NCBI GenBank assembly: GCA_009838645.1
Contig: VXRC01000004.1
Coordinates: forward strand, 107,458-171,457
Direction of reading: 5' to 3'
DNA from: Gemmatimonadota bacterium
Lineage (GTDB): Bacteria; JAAXHH01
Length of the DNA stretch: 64,000 bases
The position numbers and the translations under genes are program-made. The notes under the pieces were generated by a model that had not been told where the DNA came from, did not search any database, and worked only from the letters and a program-made list of their open reading frames with translations. Below are positions 45,931 through 55,002 of the stretch, in pieces; within the stretch, counting starts at the first letter, position 1; every line of letters starts with the position of its first letter.

Positions 45931-46791
45931 ATGCGCAAGGCGTCGGAAGTCTTCGATGAGATACAACGCTGGGCGGAAGCGGACGATCAGATCAGGGGAC
46001 TGGTCCTGTCGAGTGGCCGGGTCGATGGAAACGACACGGTCGACCTGTTGTCGGATTACGACGTGATCGTGTACGTCAGGGACCTGGAACCCTACAAGCG
46101 GGACGATAACTGGCTGGAAGCGTTCGGATCCGTGATGACGCGCTCGCCGCCCTTGCCAACCTTGTTTGATGACGTCAGGATTGGCCGCATGGTGATCTAT
46201 GACGATGGCGTACGGATCGACTGGAGCATCGCGAACGCTGAATCCATGCACGACCTCAACGGCGAGCCCGAACCGTACCGGGTGCTGCTGGACAAGGACC
46301 GGATCGTAAAGAACCCCATACTGCCCTATCACAGCGCCTACCACGTTCAAAGACCTTCGAAAGACGAATACGACGAACTGGTGGCCGATTTCTGGTGGGA
46401 CATCATCTACGTGGCCAAGGCCCTGTGGCGCGATGAACTCTACTGGGCAAAGCACATGAACAGGAAGGTCCATTCGCCCTTCCTGGAGAAGGTCATCGAA
46501 TGGCATATCGGAATGATAAACGACTGGTCGGTTACGACCAACAAACACGGCCGCTGGTTCAAGCGTTACCTGGACCCCGGGACATGGGCGGAAATCGAAT
46601 CCACGTATTCGGGAGCGGATCTGGATCAAAACTGGGATGCCCTGTTTAATGCGACCCGGCTGTTTCGGCGTCTTGCCGTTACCGTCGCCGCCGAGATGGA
46701 TTTCGACTATCCTCACGAAACCGACCGGCGCGTCACGGCGTACATGGGGAAGATCAGGCGGCTGGACCGGGACGCCGAGGATTTCGTGTGA
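45931..46791 (+). CDS. ANT(6)-like aminoglycoside 6-adenylyltransferase homologue
   Basis: A 286-residue nucleotidyltransferase of the aminoglycoside 6-adenylyltransferase (AadE/ANT(6)) family. The opening MRKASEVFDEIQRWAEADDQIRGLVL, then SSGRVDGN, LLSDYDVIVYV (metal-binding Asp pair) and DDNWLEAFG align in order with ANT(6) 'v.dkRIR.v.LeGSR.N...FqDyDI.f.v.d...f..dd.WL..FG'. The usual GSR is SGR here. DDGVRIDWSIA gives the third Asp. Known members adenylate streptomycin; whether this one does is untested. Its stop overlaps a GTG of the next frame, but the ALDH7 start is placed 24 bp further on. Confidence 0.85.
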   Translation: MRKASEVFDEIQRWAEADDQIRGLVLSSGRVDGNDTVDLLSDYDVIVYVRDLEPYKRDDNWLEAFGSVMTRSPPLPTLFDDVRIGRMVIYDDGVRIDWSIANAESMHDLNGEPEPYRVLLDKDRIVKNPILPYHSAYHVQRPSKDEYDELVADFWWDIIYVAKALWRDELYWAKHMNRKVHSPFLEKVIEWHIGMINDWSVTTNKHGRWFKRYLDPGTWAEIESTYSGADLDQNWDALFNATRLFRRLAVTVAAEMDFDYPHETDRRVTAYMGKIRRLDRDAEDFV

Positions 46792-46814
46792 ACCCTAACA
46801 CTGGAGTATCGAAG

Positions 46815-48353
46815 ATGAAGGCACTGCTTGAAAAACTGAACATCGAAGCCTTGAACGCCGGGGCCTGTACGGGGATGGACGGCTGGATACACGGGGAGGG
46901 ACCGATCCTGACGTCGTACAACCCGACGACCGGCGATCCGATCGCGGGCGTTCGGCAGGCGACGCCCGAGGTCTATGACCGGGTGATCGAACACGCCCGC
47001 GCCACCTTCGATACCTGGCGAGCGCTGCCCGCGCCGAAGCGGGGCGACATGGTCAGGGACCTGGGCAACATCCTGCGGGCGTACAAGGAACCGCTGGGTG
47101 AACTCGTCTCCCTGGAGATGGGCAAGATCCGCGTGGAGGGCATGGGCGAAGTCCAGGAGATGATCGACATCTGCGATTTCTCCGTCGGCCTTTCCCGCCA
47201 GTTGTATGGACTGACCATCGCGAGCGAGCGGCCGAGTCACCGCATGAGCGAGCAGTGGCACCCCCTGGGCGTGATCGGCATCATCACCGCCTTCAATTTC
47301 CCCGTGGCCGTCTGGTCGTGGAACGCTTCCCTGGCCTCGGTGTGCGGCGACGTCACCGTATGGAAGCCGAGCGGGCAGACGCCGCTGACGGCCGTGGCCA
47401 CGCAGCACCTGTGCAACCGGGTCATGGCCGACCACGGGGTGGACGGCGTGTTCAACCTGGCCATCGGCCGCGGCAGCGACGTGGGCAATCTCATCCTAGA
47501 TGACGAACGCATACCGCTCGTTTCCTTCACGGGTTCGACCGCGACGGGAAAGACCGTGGCCGCACGGGTCGCTTCCCGGTTCGGCCGCAGCATACTCGAA
47601 CTGGGCGGCAACAACGCGATCGTCATCACCGAGCACGCCGATCTCGAACTCGCCGTGCCCGGCATCGTCTTCGGCGCCGTGGGTACGGCGGGACAACGGT
47701 GCACCTCGACGCGTCGCATCATCGGGCACAGGAGCTTGACGACGAAGCTGATCGATCGATTGGCCCGCGCCTACGCGCAGGTGCCGATGGGAGATCCCAT
47801 CGACGACGGCACGCTCATGGGACCGCTGGTCACGGCCGACGCCGTAGACGACATGATGCAGGCCATCGAGCAGGCGAAGGCCGAGGGCGGCGAGGTGGTC
47901 ACCGGGGGGAAACACCGTCCGGACCTGGGACCGCACTTTGTCGAACCGACCATCATCCGCATGCCCGCCCAGTCGGACATCGTGAAACAGGAGACCTTCG
48001 CGCCGATCCTTTATATCCTGGAATATGAGACCATGGACGAGGCCATAGACCTCCACAACGACGTGCCCCAGGGGCTTTCCAGCGCCATCTTCACCGACAG
48101 CCTGCGCGAGGCGGAACGCTTTCTCTCCGCAACGGGATCGGACTGCGGCATCGCGAACGTGAACATCGGCACGTCGGGCGCCGAGATCGGCGGGGCCTTC
48201 GGGGGCGAGAAGGAGACGGGCGGCGGCCGGGAATCGGGCTCGGACGCCTGGAAAGCCTACATGCGCCGCCAGACCAATACCGTCAACTGGTCCACCGATC
48301 TCCCGCTGGCCCAGGGGATCGAGTTCGACACCGGCGTATCGGACGACGACTGA
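46815..48353 (+). CDS. amaB: ALDH7-type aldehyde dehydrogenase (alpha-aminoadipate semialdehyde dehydrogenase)
   Basis: A 512-residue NAD(P)-dependent dehydrogenase. Catalytic Cys296 is in GTAGQRCTSTRR, Glu262 in ILELGGNNAI and the nucleotide loop in FTGSTATGKTVA. The C-terminal GSDAWKAYMRRQTNTVNWST, followed by DLPLAQGI, is the antiquitin (ALDH7A1/AmaB) signature, which marks oxidation of alpha-aminoadipate semialdehyde/piperideine-6-carboxylate to aminoadipate in lysine and hydroxylysine breakdown. I chose the ATG at 46815 for its GGAG site 8 bp upstream and correct family length, rather than the GTG at 46788. The kinase/phospholyase fusion nearby would produce this substrate from hydroxylysine. 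Confidence 0.92.
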   Translation: MKALLEKLNIEALNAGACTGMDGWIHGEGPILTSYNPTTGDPIAGVRQATPEVYDRVIEHARATFDTWRALPAPKRGDMVRDLGNILRAYKEPLGELVSLEMGKIRVEGMGEVQEMIDICDFSVGLSRQLYGLTIASERPSHRMSEQWHPLGVIGIITAFNFPVAVWSWNASLASVCGDVTVWKPSGQTPLTAVATQHLCNRVMADHGVDGVFNLAIGRGSDVGNLILDDERIPLVSFTGSTATGKTVAARVASRFGRSILELGGNNAIVITEHADLELAVPGIVFGAVGTAGQRCTSTRRIIGHRSLTTKLIDRLARAYAQVPMGDPIDDGTLMGPLVTADAVDDMMQAIEQAKAEGGEVVTGGKHRPDLGPHFVEPTIIRMPAQSDIVKQETFAPILYILEYETMDEAIDLHNDVPQGLSSAIFTDSLREAERFLSATGSDCGIANVNIGTSGAEIGGAFGGEKETGGGRESGSDAWKAYMRRQTNTVNWSTDLPLAQGIEFDTGVSDDD

Positions 48354-48389
48354 CCGCGCTTCTCAAATCGACCACAGGGAGGAACACTG

Positions 48390-49259
48390 ATGTCATCCAA
48401 CGGAGCGTTTATCATCGACAAGAACCTGGGCGCGCGCCTGGATGAGACCCAGGCCGATCTGACCAGGGTGAACGCCGACGGCAGGGACGTGGTCCCGCCG
48501 ACGGACGAACAGAAGTACCTGTTCGACAAGGACGGCTGGCTCTTGATCCCCGGCGTGCTTTCCGAGGCCGAATGCGCGGAGATGCGGGCGTTCGGCCTGC
48601 AGTTGCATCACGATCCGGAGTCCATACCCGAGCGGGAGCGGTCGGCGATCGGCGGCCCGCTGCAAAGCCTGACGGATCATCCCATGGTGGTGGGGTTCAT
48701 GAACGAATTCCTGGCCTATCCCGGCCTGTCCAACCAGATCTGCTACGGTTTCAGGCAGGAATCGGCCACTCTGTTCTACCGGGAAGCCGGCGACGGCGAG
48801 TTCGGGCCCCACAACGGGAACGGCATGCTGCGGCTCCCCGGCGACTCCCATCTCTACCGCTGCATTCCCGGGAAGGCCAACTCCGCGCTGACCCGGGTGG
48901 TCTGGGAGTTGAACCCGGTGGAGGAGGGGAACGGCACGCTCCTGGTAACCGGCAGCCACAAGTCCGTCTTTCCCACGCCGTCCTCCATCCAGTCGCCGGA
49001 CTCGCCGATCTGGGATACATATACCTGTCCGGCTGGATCGCTGATGTTCTTCACCGAGGCCCTGACGCACAGCGGAAGGCCGTGGGTTAGCGAGAAGTAT
49101 CCGCGCGTCGCCATTTTCAGCTGCTACAACTCCGTCGGCTCCAGGTGGCACAACTGGGATCCCCATCCGGAGCTGCTCGCCTCCATGCCGCCCCTGCGCC
49201 AGACGCTCTACCGCGGTGTCTACGTTGGGAACAATCTGGTGGGGGGCGTGATGCTATAG
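48390..49259 (+). CDS. PhyH-family protein with HxG in place of HxD
   Basis: A 289-residue phytanoyl-CoA dioxygenase-like protein. The family opening FDKDGWLLIPGVLSEAECAEM is clear. The distal His is His227 in ALTHSGRPW, with a downstream Arg for 2-oxoglutarate. Where the iron-binding HxD would be expected, the sequence is FGPHNGNGM (His141-x-Gly143). An Asp-to-Gly/Ala change at this site is what non-heme iron halogenases use to make room for chloride; alternatively the metal site is arranged differently in this subgroup. No signal peptide. A clear AGGGAGGAACACTG site precedes the ATG. It follows the ALDH7 gene by 36 bp. Confidence 0.85.
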   Translation: MSSNGAFIIDKNLGARLDETQADLTRVNADGRDVVPPTDEQKYLFDKDGWLLIPGVLSEAECAEMRAFGLQLHHDPESIPERERSAIGGPLQSLTDHPMVVGFMNEFLAYPGLSNQICYGFRQESATLFYREAGDGEFGPHNGNGMLRLPGDSHLYRCIPGKANSALTRVVWELNPVEEGNGTLLVTGSHKSVFPTPSSIQSPDSPIWDTYTCPAGSLMFFTEALTHSGRPWVSEKYPRVAIFSCYNSVGSRWHNWDPHPELLASMPPLRQTLYRGVYVGNNLVGGVML

Positions 49260-49367
49260 GACCGTCGGCCGTGATCGGTATCCGGCCGGCTCAGACGATC
49301 CCGGGGCGTCGATTTAAATGATGGAATCGGGTTCCGCGGGCTACGCCGTTTACGCCGATTACGCCGG

Positions 49368-52300
49368 TCAGCCCGGGTACCGCAGGTAGTTCTCCTCCAG
49401 CACCTTGCCGAGACAGTGCAGGAGATAGTCGGCGTTCTCCCGGGTGAAGACCAGGGGAGGCTTGATCTTCAGCACGTTGTGCAGGGGACCGTCGGTGCTG
49501 ATCAGCACCCCGTGGTCCCGCATTCGGTTGGCCACGTACGAGGCCTGGAGGCCGCCCGGTTCCAGCGTGTCGCGGTCCAGCACGAGTTCCACGCCCACGT
49601 AGAGCCCCATGCCGCGGACGTCGCCGATGATCGGGTGGTCCGGCGCCAGGGCGCAAAGCCCTTCCAGCAGGTAGCCGCCCACCTCCAGGGCATTGGCCTG
49701 GAGTCCTTCTTCCTCGATGACATCCAGCACTGCCAGGCCGATGGCGCAGGAGACCGGGTTCCCGCCGAAGGTGTTGAAATACTCCATGCCGTTGTCGAAA
49801 GCGCCCGCGATCTCGGGTGTGGTCACGACCGCGCCCAGCGGGTGGCCGTTCCCGATGGGCTTCCCCAGGGTAACGATGTCCGGACCCGCGCCCTGGGTCT
49901 CGAATCCCCAGAAGTGCGAACCCACGCGTCCGAATCCCACCTGCACCTCGTCGGCGATGCACAGGCCGCCCGCTTCGCGCACGTGTTGGAATGCCTCTTT
50001 GAAATAGCCGTCCGGCAGTACGATCTGCCCGCCGCAACCGGGCAGGGACTCGGCGATGAAGGCGCTGATGCCGCGGTCCTGTTCCGCGAGCGCATCGATC
50101 CGTTCGCGTACGTGGTCGGCATACCGCGCGCCTGTTTCCGGCGAATAGCCCTTGTACGACCCGCGGTAGGGGTCGGGCAGCGGCACCTTGTGGACATGGG
50201 GCGGCGCGCCTTCGCCGCCCGGACCGTCGAACTTGTACGGACTGATGTCGACCAGGGACGTCAGGTTGCCGTGGTAGGCGCCGTCGAGGATGAGCAGGTC
50301 CCGCTGTCCGGACCAGGTCCGCGCCAGGCGGAGGGCGAGGTCGTTGGCCTCGCTACCGGAATTCACGAAGAAACACACGCGGAGCGGTTCGGGCAGCTTC
50401 GCGCAGAGGCGTTCGGCATAGTCCACGAGGTTGTCGTGCAGGTAGCGGGTATTGGTGTTCAGCACGGCCATCTGGCGGTGGCTCGCGGCGACCACCCGGG
50501 GATGGCTGTGTCCCACGTGGGGCACGTTGTTCACGGCGTCGAGGAAGGCGCGGCCCTCATCGTCGTAAAGGTACTGCATGTGGCCCCGGACGATCTTCAG
50601 GGGACGCCGGTAGGAGACGCTCAAGGACCTGCCGATGTGCGCGCGGCGGGACGACAGGACCTCCCGCGGCGTCCGCTGGTCCGGCGGGAACGCCCCGGCG
50701 GGCACGCCGAGTATGGCATTCGGGTCCGGGGCCAGGCTTCGCCAGACGTTGCGTTGTCCGGGGCCCGCCACACCTGGGAAATCCCCCTTCTTGCCCAGCA
50801 AATCGGTGACGACTTGAAAATGCAGGTGGGGCGGCCACCCGCCGTTTACCGCCGGGTCGCCGAGCGTTGCGAACCTTTCACCTTTTTCGATCCGCTTGCC
50901 TTCGAAAAGTCCGTTGAGCGATTCGACGCTCAGATGCCCGTACAGCGTGTAGAACGTCGGCGCCGAACCGGCCGTGCCGGTCGTGCCTTCCGGTTCCACC
51001 GTCCCTTCCCGTTCTTCCGCAGCATGTTCCAGTATGATGCAGGGGCCGTAGTCCAGCGGCTGCGTGTTGTTCCTGAAGCTGTGGACCTTTCCCTCCATCG
51101 GCGCGAAGACCGGCGATCCGGCGGGCAGGAAGACATCCATGCCCAGGTGGATGGTCCGGCGTTCCGGCATTTCATCGGAATCCAGGGTGAACTGCCCGGC
51201 GGTGTAGACCTGGCGTGCCTCGTCGTACCGGCCGATCCCCGCCTCGGCCCCGGTTTCCTCCATGCGCCGGAAAACCTCCCTGGCAAGGTCGTCCACGCCG
51301 ATGGAACCTCCCAGCAGGGCCCGGTCAGCGCTGCTCACGCTGAGATCGAATACCAGGGCGGTGGAGAGGTCCACATCGGGACCCATGACCGGTGCGAAAG
51401 TGCCGCGCCTCGATGAAAGGTACGCTTCGATGCCCGGGGTCTGCGGACAGGGCGGCCGTCCGCAAGCGTCCCGGAACAGGTATTCCGCGAAGGATGGGGG
51501 GACGTCCTGGAGTTTTTCGAGGAGGTCCCAGGCGTGCTTCTCGCTGACGGACAGGTAGGCGTTCTCCGGTTCGGCAACCTGCTGGTGGGCCGAGATGGCC
51601 ACGCTCATACAGAGCCGCATCACGGCGCAGTGGTACAACAGCTTCAGTTCCAGTTCCGTCAACGGGTGCTCGGCGTGGTACCCGGCCACGACGTGGGCGG
51701 CTGCCGTGAGGGGTTCTGACTTGCAGAGCATGACATAGGCGGCGGCCACGGCCGGTTCGAAGAGCGCGCAGGAATGCACCATGTCGCCGAAGTCGATCAG
51801 TCCGGCCACTTCCAGATCGCTCGAAGCCGGGTCTTCGGAGCGGACCCGGCGAATCCGGCTGACCAGACTGACCAGGACATTCTGGTCGTTGGCGTCGTTG
51901 TGGATGAACTGACGCGGCAGGGTGTCGAGCCAGGGTCCTACGGCTCTTTCGTACGCTTCGCAGAAACCCATGACCAGGTCGCGCCGGCCGGCGTCGGGGA
52001 TCAGGCCGGCGTACCGTCGCACGACGTCCGGGCCGTTGTCCATGTTCCAGATGAGCTCCTGTTGCTTTTCCTCGTGGGAGAAATCGACGAAAGCGCGGGT
52101 CAGCCGTCCGAGGAAGGCGCCGAGGTGGTTCAGCAGACCGGGACCGTGCGGCCTGACGTCGCAGAGGGGCCGTCCGTCGACGTAGGTCAGCATCCGGACC
52201 AGGTGACGGCGTCCGCCGTGTCCTTTGACCAAAGTGATGGCCTCGCCGTCCCCTGTGCGGCATACCCGCGGCCAGTCGGCGCCTTCGAAGTGTGCGGCCA

Positions 52301-52550
52301 GGTGTTCCAGGGCGGCGTGCTGAAGGTCGAGAATGCCGCGCCGCTCGCCGGCGCCGGAGATCTTGAGGACGAACACCTCCCCGTTGCCGGCGGTCACCCG
52401 GTAGTTCTGATCGCGCTCGCTTGGCAACGCGCGCAGCGCGCCGGAAACGCCATACAGGGAACGGGCGAGTTCGCCGGCCTCTTCAGGACTGAAACGGGGC
52501 CGGTTTTCGGAGATGGCGGACAAAGGGGACCTGCTACCGGGCATAGTCAT
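49368..52550 (-). CDS. Trifunctional fusion: APH/HYKK-like kinase, M23-like domain, class III PLP phospholyase/aminotransferase
   Basis: A ~1060-residue fusion. Domain 1 (~1-350) is an aminoglycoside-phosphotransferase/hydroxylysine-kinase fold, with catalytic [12 protein letters not shown] (His217-Asp219-Asn224) and LIDFGDM (252-257). Domain 2 (~430-600) is a peptidase M23/LytM-like fold with HLGMD (~466) and PPHLHFQV (~573). Domain 3 (~640-1060) is class III aminotransferase-like, PLP-Lys897 in TLGKPIGNG. The same kinase + class III pair in animals (HYKK and PHYKPL) phosphorylates 5-hydroxylysine then eliminates phosphate and ammonia. The fusion architecture is known in bacteria. A 16-residue repeat-encoded insert ([18 protein letters not shown]) splits the kinase loop. 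The start overlaps the upstream PhyH gene; 52544 is an alternative. Confidence 0.9.
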   Translation of the reverse strand: MTMPGSRSPLSAISENRPRFSPEEAGELARSLYGVSGALRALPSERDQNYRVTAGNGEVFVLKISGAGERRGILDLQHAALEHLAAHFEGADWPRVCRTGDGEAITLVKGHGGRRHLVRMLTYVDGRPLCDVRPHGPGLLNHLGAFLGRLTRAFVDFSHEEKQQELIWNMDNGPDVVRRYAGLIPDAGRRDLVMGFCEAYERAVGPWLDTLPRQFIHNDANDQNVLVSLVSRIRRVRSEDPASSDLEVAGLIDFGDMVHSCALFEPAVAAAYVMLCKSEPLTAAAHVVAGYHAEHPLTELELKLLYHCAVMRLCMSVAISAHQQVAEPENAYLSVSEKHAWDLLEKLQDVPPSFAEYLFRDACGRPPCPQTPGIEAYLSSRRGTFAPVMGPDVDLSTALVFDLSVSSADRALLGGSIGVDDLAREVFRRMEETGAEAGIGRYDEARQVYTAGQFTLDSDEMPERRTIHLGMDVFLPAGSPVFAPMEGKVHSFRNNTQPLDYGPCIILEHAAEEREGTVEPEGTTGTAGSAPTFYTLYGHLSVESLNGLFEGKRIEKGERFATLGDPAVNGGWPPHLHFQVVTDLLGKKGDFPGVAGPGQRNVWRSLAPDPNAILGVPAGAFPPDQRTPREVLSSRRAHIGRSLSVSYRRPLKIVRGHMQYLYDDEGRAFLDAVNNVPHVGHSHPRVVAASHRQMAVLNTNTRYLHDNLVDYAERLCAKLPEPLRVCFFVNSGSEANDLALRLARTWSGQRDLLILDGAYHGNLTSLVDISPYKFDGPGGEGAPPHVHKVPLPDPYRGSYKGYSPETGARYADHVRERIDALAEQDRGISAFIAESLPGCGGQIVLPDGYFKEAFQHVREAGGLCIADEVQVGFGRVGSHFWGFETQGAGPDIVTLGKPIGNGHPLGAVVTTPEIAGAFDNGMEYFNTFGGNPVSCAIGLAVLDVIEEEGLQANALEVGGYLLEGLCALAPDHPIIGDVRGMGLYVGVELVLDRDTLEPGGLQASYVANRMRDHGVLISTDGPLHNVLKIKPPLVFTRENADYLLHCLGKVLEENYLRYPG
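51843..51878. repeat. 9-bp-family repeat inside the kinase domain of the fusion gene
   Basis: Units GACCCGGCG, AATCCGGCT, GACCAGACT and GACCAGGAC lie end to end. On the coding strand they encode [12 protein letters not shown], an insert between the catalytic HNDANDQN and DFGD motifs. Confidence 0.65.
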
Positions 52551-53445
52551 CGTCGTTGTTCCCGCGCCAGTCGGGGAGATATCCCTCCGTAAGTCCGTAA
52601 CCATACGAGGGCCCGATCTGGTTGGTGGATTTCCAGGGCCACGCCTGGCCGCCGATGAGGCGGAAATCATGGCCTTTTCCGCAGAGCCAGTAGAACATGT
52701 GGGCCACGTAACGGGCGGATCCGTGTCCCCCGTAATCGGCGTGCCTGAAGTCGAAATCCGGTTCGGCGATCCAGTCCCGCGCCGGAGGCACCGTGCGCCA
52801 GTAGCTGTACTTCAGCATGTGCCGCATGCCGGTTGCCGTGGACGCGCCGCGGCGATGGAGGATGCTCTGCGAATGCAGGCCGATGGTGCCGGCGGGACCC
52901 GAACACAAGACGCCGTTCTCCTCCTGCGTTCGCCGGGTCGTGCGGATGTGGGAGCCGGGCGTGACTTCGGTGGGTCCCATCTCATCGGGGGTGTCCTGGG
53001 GGAAATAGAACACCTCGACGAAATGGACCTCCGGTCCGAAGAGGTGATCGGCGTCGTGATGCCACCCCTGCGGGCCTTCCGGGCATGCGACCCGGTGGTC
53101 GCTGACCAGCACCGGCAAGCCCACGTGACGGCCGAGGAGCGAGCGAAGCGCACCCGCCAGCACGGGGTTGAGCAGGACGTGCTCGATGAACCAGTCTTCG
53201 AGCAGGATCGAACTCGGTTCATGGGAATTCCGGATACGGACCAGGTCGTCTTCGGTCATGCCGGAGGGCATGTAGCTCGGATTGGCGGGGATCTTCCCGT
53301 CCAGGTAATCGCGCGTCCGCCGGTTGATCTCGTCGGGGACGACGCCCTCGAAATGCAGGTATCCTTCCCGGCAGAAGCGCAGTACGTCCGAGTCCGTGAG
53401 CGTGGGCTCGCAGTCGAAAGTCCGCCGGGATGCATCGTACTGCAT
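52534..53445 (-). CDS. Phytanoyl-CoA dioxygenase (PhyH) family protein
   Basis: A 303-residue non-heme iron dioxygenase. Iron ligands are His129-x-Asp131 in GWHHDADHLFG and distal His197 in SQSILHRRGAST, with a 2-oxoglutarate Arg nearby. FCREGYLHFEGVVPDEI is the family opening. No signal peptide. It starts the two-gene unit with the kinase/phospholyase fusion, whose ATG overlaps its 3' end, so the enzyme may act in the same pathway, for example by hydroxylating an amino-acid or amine substrate. That link is inference. Divergent from the SelA-like gene. Confidence 0.9.
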   Translation of the reverse strand: MQYDASRRTFDCEPTLTDSDVLRFCREGYLHFEGVVPDEINRRTRDYLDGKIPANPSYMPSGMTEDDLVRIRNSHEPSSILLEDWFIEHVLLNPVLAGALRSLLGRHVGLPVLVSDHRVACPEGPQGWHHDADHLFGPEVHFVEVFYFPQDTPDEMGPTEVTPGSHIRTTRRTQEENGVLCSGPAGTIGLHSQSILHRRGASTATGMRHMLKYSYWRTVPPARDWIAEPDFDFRHADYGGHGSARYVAHMFYWLCGKGHDFRLIGGQAWPWKSTNQIGPSYGYGLTEGYLPDWRGNNDDDYAR

Positions 53446-53598
53446 GTTTTATTCCTTGATTATGGGTCTGCGCGGCGTCTATTTCCTATATAAACATTTC
53501 TTGGGACAACAGTGAAATATGCAGTGCGATCTGCCGGCGGGACAAGGGTTTTCCGACCGGACACATGCATTGCGGCCATTGCGAAAGGGTTCGAAGCC

Positions 53599-54714
53599 AT
53601 GGGCATCTATGAAGACATCGGCGTGCGTCCGGTCATCAACGCCATCGGTACGGCCACGCGTTACGGGGGCGCCCTTCTGGATCCGGAAATCATGGAGACC
53701 ATGCGCGTGGCTTCCCGCGAGTTTTGTATCCTGGACGAACTGCACGAGAAAGCCGGGGAGAAGGTCGCCCGAATGCTCGGCGTGGAAGCGGCCTACGTCA
53801 CCGCCAGCGCCGCCTGCGGCCTGGTCATCACCACGGCGTCCTGCATGACCGGGACCGACCCGGAGCGGATCCGCCAGCTACCGGACACGACCGGGATGCG
53901 AGACGAAGTGGTCGTCCAGAAAACGCATCGGATCGCTTACGACCAGGCCATCCGGCTGACCGGCGCGAAACTGATCGAGCTGGACGACTCGGACGGTCCG
54001 CCCGTAGAGGCCATGCGGGCGGCCATCGGCGACGGCACGCGCACGGCGGCGGTCTTCTACCTGGGCAAGAACTTCAGGGACGACAACGCCGTCCCCCTGG
54101 AACAGGCCGTGGCCATGGCCCATGCCGTCGACGTGCCCGTCATCGTCGACGCCGCCTCGGAATGTCCGCCGGTGTCCACGCTGACCCGGTTCACGGAAGC
54201 CGGCGCCGACCTGGTCATATTCAGCGGCGGCAAGAGTCTCCAGGGTCCCCAGTCGACCGGCCTCATTATCGGGCGGAGGGACCTGATCAGTGCCTGCGCG
54301 GTGAACGGGACGCCCTTCGCCACGGTCGGCCGGCCGATGAAGGTCAGCCGGGAGGAAATCTTCGCGTTCATCAAGGCCCTCGAGATCTATCTGAACCGGG
54401 ACCACGCGTCGGACGCGGCGGCCTGGGAAGAAAAGGTGCGGTACATCGAAGGGGAACTGGGCGGAATACCCCACGTCACCCTCAGCCGGCTCGATCCGGA
54501 GGAAACCTACGCCGTGCCCCAGCTCAAAGTCACCATCGGCCCGGAAGCCGGTCTGACCGGGGATGACGCGGTGAAGACCCTGCTTGACGGCCATCCCAGG
54601 ATCATCGTGCAGGAACGGGGCGAGGATGGATTCTCCATCAACCCCCACAACCTGCAGGACGGACAGGAGCGGATCGTGGCCGAACGGTGCCGGGAGGTGC
54701 TTACGACAGGGTAG
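53599..54714 (+). CDS. SelA-like PLP-dependent enzyme
   Basis: A 371-residue fold-type I PLP protein of the selenocysteine-synthase-like/DgaE family. It starts MGIYEDIGVRPVINAIGTAT, then has VEAAYVTASAACGLVITTA (the PLP phosphate region) and the PLP-Lys212 in LVIFSGGKSLQGPQSTGLIIG. True SelA carries an extra N-terminal tRNA-binding domain, which is absent here, so a role as a beta-elimination or ammonia-lyase enzyme (D-glucosaminate-6-phosphate ammonia-lyase type) is more likely. The ATG at 53599 was preferred because conserved sequence begins there; the frame stays open upstream to 53512. Confidence 0.87.
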   Translation: MGIYEDIGVRPVINAIGTATRYGGALLDPEIMETMRVASREFCILDELHEKAGEKVARMLGVEAAYVTASAACGLVITTASCMTGTDPERIRQLPDTTGMRDEVVVQKTHRIAYDQAIRLTGAKLIELDDSDGPPVEAMRAAIGDGTRTAAVFYLGKNFRDDNAVPLEQAVAMAHAVDVPVIVDAASECPPVSTLTRFTEAGADLVIFSGGKSLQGPQSTGLIIGRRDLISACAVNGTPFATVGRPMKVSREEIFAFIKALEIYLNRDHASDAAAWEEKVRYIEGELGGIPHVTLSRLDPEETYAVPQLKVTIGPEAGLTGDDAVKTLLDGHPRIIVQERGEDGFSINPHNLQDGQERIVAERCREVLTTG

Positions 54715-55002
54715 CGGCCCGGTCGGTACACCGTGCGTCCAGGCCTGGCCAGGACCACGCGCGTCCAAACCCTTGCCGAACCGGGTAAAAGAGTCTTGTC
54801 CAAGACCTGCCCGCGGCCGGAAAATACCTTGCAAGCTTTCGTAATAAAACTATTTTCAACTTGATACTTTTTTCGACGTGATCGTCTTTTGAGAAAAAAA
54901 CGAATCATTTCCCTTGCCCGGACCACCGGATTGATCTGATTGGTTACGCTGGATGCGAAATATTACCTGCCACACACTTCAAACTCTCGAAGGAGACCTC
55001 CG

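Noticed and set aside
49416..51416. A 666-codon plus-strand frame antisense to the fusion gene
   Set aside because: It mirrors the codon bias of the real gene and has no motifs; the fusion protein shows intact catalytic motifs throughout.
54736..54755. Another copy of the 9-bp repeat family after the SelA-like gene
   Set aside because: The sequence contains CTGGCCAGG but is mainly a palindrome around AGGCCT and does not keep the 9-bp period.
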